This document shows positions 8,081-14,623 of a DNA stretch of 16,881 nt, piece after piece. The number at the start of each line of letters is the position of its first letter. Positions within the stretch are counted from its first letter, which is position 1. Source of the DNA: an uncultured Dorea sp. (GTDB taxonomy: Bacteria; Bacillota; Clostridia; Lachnospirales; Lachnospiraceae); assembly GCA_910584095.1 (NCBI GenBank), contig CAJTYU010000040.1, positions 1 to 16,881 on the forward strand, given 5' to 3'. The notes under the pieces are model-generated. The model had not been told where the DNA came from and ran no database searches. It was given only the letters and a program-made list of their open reading frames with translations. The position numbers and the translations under genes are program-made.

Positions 8081-9888
8081 ATTTTCACACCTTCATATTT
8101 CCACCGGGCGGCCTCCAGTTCTTCCCGTCCAAGAAGCGGCGCCATATCGTCCAGCGGCCGGGACGCCATCTGGCCGTCCTCTTTCATATAATTCGCCTGT
8201 CTTGGCAGGATCTTCTGCTCAATGTCCGCCTTCACCCTGCATACCACAGGGCCTCTATACCCAAGGGCTTCCCGGACTTTCCCTTCCAAGTCCGCTTCGG
8301 AATCCAAATCCAGCGTCCGGATTCCAAAAGCCTCGGCTATCCTCCTGATATCCGGCAGCGTCAGCCCCGATTCTTTCGTACAGCCTGTCAGACGGCCCTT
8401 AAAGTTCCCGTTCTGGGAGCCGTAGATCATGCTGTAGCCGCCATTGTCCGTGATAAAAAGCTTTACCGGCAGGTTCCGTCTTTTTATGACCTCCAGCTCC
8501 TGGATATTCATCATCACGCTCCCGTCCCCGGTCACGCACACCGTCCGCTTCCCGCCGGAAGCAATGCAGCTTCCGATACAGGCCGGCACGTCGAACCCCA
8601 TCGCCGCAAGCCCTTTCGTCAGGAACGCCCTCTGCCCGCGCTTAACCTTGAATACTTTCATAGCGATATCCACGGAAGTCCCGGAACTGGTGAACTGGTA
8701 AATATCCTCCCCCGTCATCTGGCGGCTGATTTCTTCAACCAGGCGGTAGGCGCTTACATACCCTTCCCTTGGCTTAGCCTCCGGGATAACCACAGGGTAG
8801 CGTTCCTGCATTCCGTTACAGTAAGAAATCCACGCTTCTTTCTGCGCCGTGTAAAGCTCCTCCTTCTTTTCCAGCATCTTCCGCAGGAAGTACCCGGCGT
8901 CGCAGGGCAGTTCCACATCCGGATGCACGCTTTTTTTATGCATCTCCTTTTCATCAATGTCCACCATCACATGGACTGCGTTTCCTAGGAAATCCGCATA
9001 ATTGTATCCTGTGGAAAGAAGGTTTAAGCGGCTTCCGATCGTCAGTACGAAGTCCGCGTTCTGCTGGATAAAGTTTGCATGGCGGTGGCCCACAGACCCC
9101 GGACGGCCGTAAAAGAGCGGATGATCGTCTTCAATCAAATCCACCCCGTTCCAGGAAGTTACCACAGGAGCGCCCAGCGCCTCATAAAATTCCCGCACCT
9201 CCGGGACCGCCCCAGCCAGGCGGATGCCGTTCCCAAGGAGGATAAGGGGGCGCTCGGATTTATGCAGCAAATCAAACACCCGTGCAATCCGGCTGTTGAT
9301 TTCTTCCTTATCCAGCCCGAAAGCACATCCGTCGTCTGGTTTCTGGTACGCTTCCAGCCCTTCCGGCTCCACCTGGGAAGCCTGGATGTCTAACGGGATG
9401 TCGATCCATACCGGCCCAGGTTTCCCTTCCCTGGCCAGATACGCCGCTTTCTCCATCTCATACCGGATTTCTTCCGGCTCCTGTATCTGCACGGCGTACT
9501 TGGTAACGGACCTTACAATGGACAGGATATCCGTCTCCTGTATCCCAAACTGGCGGATGCCCTGGTTGCCTACCAAATCCGCCCTCTTTACCTGCCCTGA
9601 GATATAGATAACAGGGGTAGAATCGTAGTAAGCGCCCGCCACCCCTGTAACCGCATTCGTCCCGCCCGGGCCGGAGGTTACAAGGCAGGCCCCGTAATTC
9701 TCACTGATCCTTGCGTAGGCTTCCGCCGCAATCGACGCGCCTTGTTCATGGAGCGTGCATACGCCCTCAATTTCCCCGTTCCTTCCCAGAGAATCATTTA
9801 AGTGCATAGCGCCGCCGCCGCTGACATAGAAGACATGGCCGATCCCAAGGTCCGCAAGGAATTGTATTACATAGTCTGACAGCTTCAT
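8077..9888 (-). CDS. ThDP-dependent enzyme, acetolactate synthase-like (candidate sugar carboligase)
   Basis: Predicted 603-residue thiamine-diphosphate enzyme with the three-domain order of acetolactate synthase. The cofactor-activating Glu is E48 in TLHEQGASIAAEAYAR; a GPGGTN turn is at 73-78. The central domain includes RPGSVGHRHANF (262-273) and IGSRLN, the region that binds FAD in acetolactate synthases. The ThDP/Mg site is GDGSVMMN (454-461) leading to TDNGGYSMIYG (480-490). No regulatory small subunit or other branched-chain amino acid gene is nearby. The neighbours are sugar-nucleotide genes, so I infer a sugar-modifying carboligase like YerE, which decarboxylates pyruvate and attaches the two-carbon unit to C4 of a keto-deoxysugar. 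A longer 2-oxo acid made by the adjacent aldolase is possible. Start: ATG at 9886-9888 with AAAGGA 11 bases upstream. Confidence 0.9.
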   Translation of the reverse strand: MKLSDYVIQFLADLGIGHVFYVSGGGAMHLNDSLGRNGEIEGVCTLHEQGASIAAEAYARISENYGACLVTSGPGGTNAVTGVAGAYYDSTPVIYISGQVKRADLVGNQGIRQFGIQETDILSIVRSVTKYAVQIQEPEEIRYEMEKAAYLAREGKPGPVWIDIPLDIQASQVEPEGLEAYQKPDDGCAFGLDKEEINSRIARVFDLLHKSERPLILLGNGIRLAGAVPEVREFYEALGAPVVTSWNGVDLIEDDHPLFYGRPGSVGHRHANFIQQNADFVLTIGSRLNLLSTGYNYADFLGNAVHVMVDIDEKEMHKKSVHPDVELPCDAGYFLRKMLEKKEELYTAQKEAWISYCNGMQERYPVVIPEAKPREGYVSAYRLVEEISRQMTGEDIYQFTSSGTSVDIAMKVFKVKRGQRAFLTKGLAAMGFDVPACIGSCIASGGKRTVCVTGDGSVMMNIQELEVIKRRNLPVKLFITDNGGYSMIYGSQNGNFKGRLTGCTKESGLTLPDIRRIAEAFGIRTLDLDSEADLEGKVREALGYRGPVVCRVKADIEQKILPRQANYMKEDGQMASRPLDDMAPLLGREELEAARWKYEGVKI

Positions 9889-9912
9889 GGCTTTGTATAT
9901 CCTTTCTGATTC

Positions 9913-10734
9913 CTATTCCGCCGCGCTGTACGTATAGAATTCGATCAGGTTTTCAATTAACTCGTTCCGGATCATGGTGGCCTCATATCCACCGCTGATT
10001 TCAAGCTTCCTAAGGAGGTATTCCATCGTTACGTTGCCGTCCCTCCATTTGCCGCCTAACCCCACATGGGTTACGTCCATGTAGTCCGCGCCTTCCGCAA
10101 TCGCCAGATCCGCAAGGAATTCCGCCGTGCCGTTCTTGTCGTGAAGGTGTACGCCCATCTCAATCCCAATGGCATGGCAGTCCCGGATCGTCCTCTTTAC
10201 ATACTCTTCTGTCATCACGCTCTCCGTGTCCGCAAACTCGATGGCATGCACGCCCTTCGCTTTTGCGAACTCGGCAAAGGCCTTATTCATCTCCGGGGAA
10301 TTATAGCCTGCGCTGGTAAAGTTAATAAACACCTCGTACCCCAATCCCATGGCCTCGTCTACATAGCCCTCAAGGATCTTCAAATCCGTTTCATGGGAAC
10401 GGGTGAGGATCCGGATTGTGTCCACAATACTCTGGTCCGCCGGCAGAAGCGGCGAGAGCGGCCTTTGGATGTCCCGCATGGCGGAGAGCTTCGTTACATT
10501 CTTGGAACCCTTGAACACATCTGCAATCTCGTCATTCTTCGTACTGCAGTACCGGTAGATTCCCCTGTCCGGGTCCGCCGCTTCCTGGTGAAAGAAGCCA
10601 AGCTCCACATAATCAATCCCCTTCCCCTGGGCAAACCGGTAAAGGTTGCGGACAAACTGATCCGAAAAATGCCAGCCGGTCTGATAGCCTACTTCGCGAA
10701 GAGTGCAGTCAAATATTTTTAATCCCTTTATCAT
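9913..10734 (-). CDS. DRE-TIM metallolyase / aldolase catalytic-domain protein
   Basis: A 273-residue single TIM-barrel domain of the HMGL-like (DRE-TIM) family, which makes or breaks C-C bonds next to a 2-oxo acid using a divalent metal. Visible motifs are IFDCTLREVGYQTGW (7-21), YVELGFF (42-48), EFADTES (166-172), the metal-binding HLH (H196, H198) and GLGGKWRDGNVTMEYL (225-240). It lacks both the C-terminal communication domain of 4-hydroxy-2-oxovalerate aldolases and the regulatory domain of isopropylmalate synthase. The usual TLRDG motif reads TLREVG here: Glu14 stands where the metal-binding Asp is expected. GGAGGG directly follows the rfbH stop, 12 bases before this start. Lying between the E1-type dehydratase and the ThDP enzyme, it may supply a 2-oxo acid donor for the carboligase; the substrate is unknown. 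Confidence 0.85.
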   Translation of the reverse strand: MIKGLKIFDCTLREVGYQTGWHFSDQFVRNLYRFAQGKGIDYVELGFFHQEAADPDRGIYRYCSTKNDEIADVFKGSKNVTKLSAMRDIQRPLSPLLPADQSIVDTIRILTRSHETDLKILEGYVDEAMGLGYEVFINFTSAGYNSPEMNKAFAEFAKAKGVHAIEFADTESVMTEEYVKRTIRDCHAIGIEMGVHLHDKNGTAEFLADLAIAEGADYMDVTHVGLGGKWRDGNVTMEYLLRKLEISGGYEATMIRNELIENLIEFYTYSAAE

Positions 10735-10746
10735 AGATTTCCCTCC

Positions 10747-12084
10747 TTAGCCGTTTCTTTTTCCATCCTGCTTCTGTACGCTCCCACGGATCCTACGCGC
10801 CATCTCATCAAGCATCTCTTTGGTCATGCCCGGGTAAACGCCTACCCAGAACCCTCTGTACATAACCTCGTCGGTCCTCTCAAGGCCTCCCGCTATCCGG
10901 TAATCCGTCCCTTCCACAAGGGATTCAAAACAGGGGTGCCTGGTGATGTTCCCCGCAAACAGCGCACGGGTCTGGATCCCGTATTCTTCCAGGTATGCAA
11001 TCACCCCGTCCCGCGTCATTCCGGACTCTTCCTTTACCATCAGCATAAAACCGAACCAGCTTGGAAAAGAATGCGGCGTAATCTCCGGCAGAATAAAATA
11101 GTCCTTTAAATCCTCAAGCTGTTCCTTTAAGTAATCCCAGTTCGCTCTGCGCCTCTCCACAAACCCGGGGAGCTTCTTAAGCTGTGCCGCGCCAATGGCC
11201 GCCTGCATATCCGTTACCTTTAGGTTGTAGCCCAGATGGGAGTATACGTATTTATGGTCGTAGCCCTGGGGCAAGGTTCCGTACTGGCCGTCAAAACGGT
11301 GTCCGCACCGGTTATCCTGCCCCCCGCTGCAGACGCAGTCGCGCCCCCAGTCCCTTAAGGAACGGACAATCCTATGTAAAAGCGGGTTCTTTGTATAGAC
11401 CGCCCCGCCTTCCCCCATCGTCATGTGGTGGGCCGGATAGAAGCTGGAGGTGCCGATGTCCCCGATGGTGCCGGATTTGCGGTATACCCCGTCAATCTCA
11501 TACTCCGCCCCTAAGGCATCGCAGTTATCCTCAACTAGATATAAGCCGTGTTTTTCACAAAACTCTTTTACGGCCTTTAAATCAAACACATTTCCAAGGC
11601 TGTGGGCTAAAAATACCGCTTTGGTACGGTCGGAAAGCGCGCCTTCCAGTTTTGCTGCGTCGATGTTGTAATAAGGAACCTCGATGTCCACGAACACCGG
11701 GACTGCACCGCACTGCACAATGGGCGCTACCGTAGTCGGGAATGCCGCGGCTACCGTGATCACCTCGTCTCCCGGTAGGATTCTTTTTTCCTTCAGGAGA
11801 GGGGACGTCAGGGCCGTCATAGCAAGCAGGTTGGCAGAAGAGCCTGAATTTACAACGGAGCAGTAAGACACGCCAAGGTATTCCCCAAGCCCCTGCTCAA
11901 ACTCCTGGGTATATTTCCCGGCAGTCAGCCAGAAGTCAAGGGAGGCATCCACAAGGTTGCAGAGTTCTTCCTCGTCATAGATGCGTCCCGCATAATTAAT
12001 CCGGTCTCCCGGTTTCCATTCCTTTGCCGCGTGCTGCTTGCGGCAGTACTCGGCAACCATGTCTAAAATTTGTTGTTTTTCCAT
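10747..12084 (-). CDS. rfbH: RfbH/E1-type PMP- and [2Fe-2S]-dependent nucleotide-sugar 3-dehydratase
   Basis: A 445-residue member of the DegT/DnrJ/EryC1/StrS fold, but not an aminotransferase. The PLP-lysine position is replaced by histidine in SFYPAHHMTMGEGGAV (214-229, H220), the signature of E1 (CDP-6-deoxy-L-threo-D-glycero-4-hexulose-3-dehydrase). The E1 iron-sulphur ligands are all present: C188 (in EDNCDALG) and C250, C252, C260 (in RDCVCSGGQDNRC), spaced X61-X1-X7 against X57-X1-X7 in characterised E1. The four extra residues lie in the loop after C188. Established chemistry: PMP forms an imine with a 4-keto sugar and the 3-hydroxyl is lost, then the reductase E3 supplies electrons to give a 3-deoxy-4-keto sugar. 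No E3 gene is in the window. GGAGG lies 6 bases before the ATG. The actual nucleotide sugar here is uncertain (see findings). Confidence 0.93.
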   Translation of the reverse strand: MEKQQILDMVAEYCRKQHAAKEWKPGDRINYAGRIYDEEELCNLVDASLDFWLTAGKYTQEFEQGLGEYLGVSYCSVVNSGSSANLLAMTALTSPLLKEKRILPGDEVITVAAAFPTTVAPIVQCGAVPVFVDIEVPYYNIDAAKLEGALSDRTKAVFLAHSLGNVFDLKAVKEFCEKHGLYLVEDNCDALGAEYEIDGVYRKSGTIGDIGTSSFYPAHHMTMGEGGAVYTKNPLLHRIVRSLRDWGRDCVCSGGQDNRCGHRFDGQYGTLPQGYDHKYVYSHLGYNLKVTDMQAAIGAAQLKKLPGFVERRRANWDYLKEQLEDLKDYFILPEITPHSFPSWFGFMLMVKEESGMTRDGVIAYLEEYGIQTRALFAGNITRHPCFESLVEGTDYRIAGGLERTDEVMYRGFWVGVYPGMTKEMLDEMARRIRGSVQKQDGKRNG

Positions 12085-12109
12085 TTATGACCTCCATGAA
12101 TCTATCAAT

Positions 12110-13468
12110 CTACAGCATATATCTGCAGTCTATAACCGCTTTCTCGCCCAGCCCCGGCGCCTTTCGAAATTCCTCCCAGGCAGTAACAATCGCTACAACA
12201 TCGGATTGCTCATAGGCTTCCTGCATGCTGCCTGCATAGAGGATCCCTGCATCCGGGTATCTGCGCCGGAACTCTTCCATTGCAATCGGGTCGTAACCGA
12301 TAATGTTTGTGCAGCCCAGTCTTTTCAGCGCCTGAATGACCTTTAATGCCGGGGTATCCCGGACGTCGTCAGAACCTGGTTTGAAGGAAAGCCCCAGTAT
12401 GCCGACCGTCCCGGCATCCGTCTTTTTGTGTTCCGCCTGTACCGTATGCTTAAGGTTGGCCGCAATTTTTTCCGCTATCCTTGCCGGCCTCTCCGCATTC
12501 GTCCGGATGACCTGCTTCAAGATCTGTGCGTCAAATCCTTTTTCCGCTGCCTGGGCATAAAACGCTCTGGTATCCTTCGGCAGGCAGTACCCGCCGTACC
12601 CGCAGCCCGGATAGACATAACTGGCCATGCTGCACCCATCCCATCTCTTGTCCATATGTAAAATGCGGAAAGCCTCCGCGGTTTCAATCCCCCCAAAGGT
12701 ATCCGCCGCCTGGGCCATCTCATTGGAATAGCTGATTAAGGTGGCAAGCAGGGTATTGGACAGGTATTTAATAAATTCCCCGGTGGAATGGCTGACACAT
12801 TTGATCGGGATTCCCATCGGTCTGTACAGCTCTTTTAGGAGCGCTTTTGATTTTTCGTCGTTTACGCCCAGCACGATTCGGTCTGCCTCCATGAAATCTT
12901 CCCAGCAGCGCCCCTCCCGGAGGAACTCAGGGTTATTTGCCACGCCAAGGGATTCCGCCTTTACGGCTGTATCCTTTATCTTCCCTTTTATATAAGGAAG
13001 GATCTTCTCCGCCGTTGTGGAAGGCGGTATGGTAGATTTCGTTACCAGCACACGGAAGTTATCATCCCGGATCGCCTCAAGGGTACTGTCAATAGCGGAA
13101 AATAAGTAAGTAAGGTCCGCGCTTCCATCCGTCCCATAGGGCGTCCCTACGCAGTAGAATATATAGACGCTTTCCGCGACTGCCTGAGCAATATCGTCTG
13201 TGACAAAGAAGTTTGTATTTAAGTGCTTTTTTAGAACCTCCTCCATATGGGGTTCATGGAAAGGGACATTCTCGCTTCTTAAAACACCTTTTCTTTCAGC
13301 ATCTACATCAACCCCGAATACTTTGCAGCCGGTTTCCGCGAACCCAAGCGCTGTGGTCAATCCTACAAACCCCAGGCCGAAAACAGTTACAGTTCTTCCT
13401 GTCTCCTGCCTTCCTTTTTCATTCTGGCTGATTCCAACAGCCATCCCTTCTTTGATTCCCGTTACCAT
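12110..13468 (-). CDS. ugd: UDP-glucose 6-dehydrogenase-type nucleotide-sugar dehydrogenase
   Basis: Predicted 452-residue NAD-dependent dehydrogenase that would oxidise C6 of a nucleotide hexose to a carboxylate in two steps, most likely UDP-glucose to UDP-glucuronate. It has the NAD motif VFGLGFVGLTTALGF (29-43), KSTIPPSTT (144-152), NPEFLREG (179-186), the helix with K234 and N238 (EFIKYLSNTLLA) and the catalytic thiohemiacetal cysteine C295 in GYGGYCLPKDTRAF (290-303). YGGYCLPKD resembles the E. coli Ugd/HasB type. The C-terminal UDP-binding domain begins near GILGLSFKPGSDDVRDTP (356-373). An N-terminal extension of ~25 residues precedes the Rossmann strand; the Met at residue 9 is an alternative start. 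The first codon overlaps the end of the UXS-like gene by 7 bases, so the two are probably co-translated as a UDP-glucuronate/UDP-pentose pair. Confidence 0.92.
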   Translation of the reverse strand: MVTGIKEGMAVGISQNEKGRQETGRTVTVFGLGFVGLTTALGFAETGCKVFGVDVDAERKGVLRSENVPFHEPHMEEVLKKHLNTNFFVTDDIAQAVAESVYIFYCVGTPYGTDGSADLTYLFSAIDSTLEAIRDDNFRVLVTKSTIPPSTTAEKILPYIKGKIKDTAVKAESLGVANNPEFLREGRCWEDFMEADRIVLGVNDEKSKALLKELYRPMGIPIKCVSHSTGEFIKYLSNTLLATLISYSNEMAQAADTFGGIETAEAFRILHMDKRWDGCSMASYVYPGCGYGGYCLPKDTRAFYAQAAEKGFDAQILKQVIRTNAERPARIAEKIAANLKHTVQAEHKKTDAGTVGILGLSFKPGSDDVRDTPALKVIQALKRLGCTNIIGYDPIAMEEFRRRYPDAGILYAGSMQEAYEQSDVVAIVTAWEEFRKAPGLGEKAVIDCRYML

Positions 13469-14574
13469 AGAAGATTTCCCTCCCCATGTTCGCCGCTTTC
13501 TTTGCTCTCCTTTATAAAGGTAAGGAACCTCCTGACACCCTCTTCCACTAAAATCTCCGGCTTATAATCCAGCTTCTCTGCTGCCTTATCGATCTTCGGG
13601 CATCGCCTTCCCGGGTTATTCGTCAAATATTCCTTATCCTCCGAAACTGCATAAGTAACTTCCCCGGTATAGCCAAGGATTTCCTTTCCCGCTTCCCGGT
13701 AAACCTCCGCAAGCCTTCCGATGGAAACCTCAGGGCGGTCAATACCGATATTGAAATAATCGTAAGATCCATGCAGCAATACCTTTAAGTACCCGGCTGC
13801 CGCATCCGCGATATAGCAGAAGGTGCGGGTAGGGCTCCCGTTCGACAGGATCTGGATGTCATGGTTTTCAACCACATTTTCGGCAAAATCCGCCGGGACC
13901 CTCTTGTCATTGATCTTCATGCCCGGCCCATAATTATTGAAGGGACGCACCACCCCGATGGGCATGTTATATTTCTTCGCAAACAGCATGCACATGGTCT
14001 CTCCGAATCGTTTTGCTTCGTCATAGCATGCACGCGGACCGGTAGCGCATACATACCCGTAATACTCCTCGCCCGTCGGTACTGCTTCCGGCGCCGGATC
14101 CCCGTATAACTCGCTGGAAGAAAAGAACAGAAACCCTTTGACCTGCTTCCTGCAATAAAAATCAAGGAGCCTGCGGAGTCCGAACACGTTCGCGTCAATC
14201 GTCTCAATCGGATGCTTCCGGTAGAACACGGGCGAGGCAATAGAAGCCATGTGGATAATGAAGTCTGCATCCCCGGCTCCCGGTACGGAAGCAATGTCAT
14301 CCGTAATAATGTCAAACTTCTCCACGGTAAAACGGCTGTCCGCCTCCATCTCCCGGATCCAGTCCGGATGCCCCAGCATGAAGTTATCCAGGCAGAGAAC
14401 CTGCTTTAAGGACAGCTTATCCTTGTACCGGTAAAGGAAATGCAGGAGATAAAAGCCAAGAAAACCGGCGCATCCCGTGATAAGCAAGGTGCTGCCGGAA
14501 AGCTTTTCCCGCTCTTGTTTACTAAGTTTGCGGTAGGTATAGGCCAAATCGGCCTCCAGTTGTCTTGTGAGCAT
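13462..14574 (-). CDS. UDP-glucuronate decarboxylase-like extended SDR (UXS type)
   Basis: Predicted 370-residue SDR that probably oxidises UDP-glucuronate at C4 and decarboxylates it to UDP-4-keto-pentose and/or UDP-xylose. NAD motif: TGCAGFLG (33-40). Active-site strand: FSSSELYGDP (151-160), with Glu155 where UXS has its catalytic Glu and Ser in place of the usual Thr. The YxxxK stretch is GPRACYDEAKRFGETMC (179-195; Y184, K188), almost the UXS consensus GPRACYDEGKR. NNYGPGMKINDKRVPADF (213-230) and SPTRTFCYIADA (247-258) also match UXS. It has ~27 extra N-terminal residues before the Rossmann strand. GGAAGG lies 8 bases upstream of the ATG. It is paired with the overlapping dehydrogenase gene. 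It could also be an epimerase-like relative that stops at the 4-keto stage, which would feed the neighbouring E1-type enzyme. Confidence 0.85.
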   Translation of the reverse strand: MLTRQLEADLAYTYRKLSKQEREKLSGSTLLITGCAGFLGFYLLHFLYRYKDKLSLKQVLCLDNFMLGHPDWIREMEADSRFTVEKFDIITDDIASVPGAGDADFIIHMASIASPVFYRKHPIETIDANVFGLRRLLDFYCRKQVKGFLFFSSSELYGDPAPEAVPTGEEYYGYVCATGPRACYDEAKRFGETMCMLFAKKYNMPIGVVRPFNNYGPGMKINDKRVPADFAENVVENHDIQILSNGSPTRTFCYIADAAAGYLKVLLHGSYDYFNIGIDRPEVSIGRLAEVYREAGKEILGYTGEVTYAVSEDKEYLTNNPGRRCPKIDKAAEKLDYKPEILVEEGVRRFLTFIKESKESGEHGEGNLLW

Positions 14575-14623
14575 AGTAATAACCTTCCTTTATTTTTAAA
14601 TGAATCGATATATGAACCGTCTT

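Noticed and set aside
8077..9888. Reading the ThDP enzyme as a metabolic acetolactate synthase (ilvB)
   Set aside because: No small subunit, ilvC or ilvD genes are nearby; the gene is embedded among and coupled to sugar-nucleotide genes, so a sugar-pathway role is more likely.
10066..10722. Long plus-strand open frame (218 codons) opposite the aldolase gene
   Set aside because: It lies entirely antisense to a well-supported enzyme, has no ribosome binding site and a product with no recognisable motif; GC-rich genes often leave such open antisense frames.
9913..10734. Reading the aldolase as 4-hydroxy-2-oxovalerate aldolase of aromatic degradation
   Set aside because: It lacks the C-terminal communication domain, there is no partner acetaldehyde dehydrogenase, and its metal-site motif differs.
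10747..12084. Reading the DegT-family protein as a sugar aminotransferase
   Set aside because: The PLP-binding lysine position is histidine and the four E1 iron-sulphur cysteines are present, which marks a dehydratase rather than an aminotransferase.
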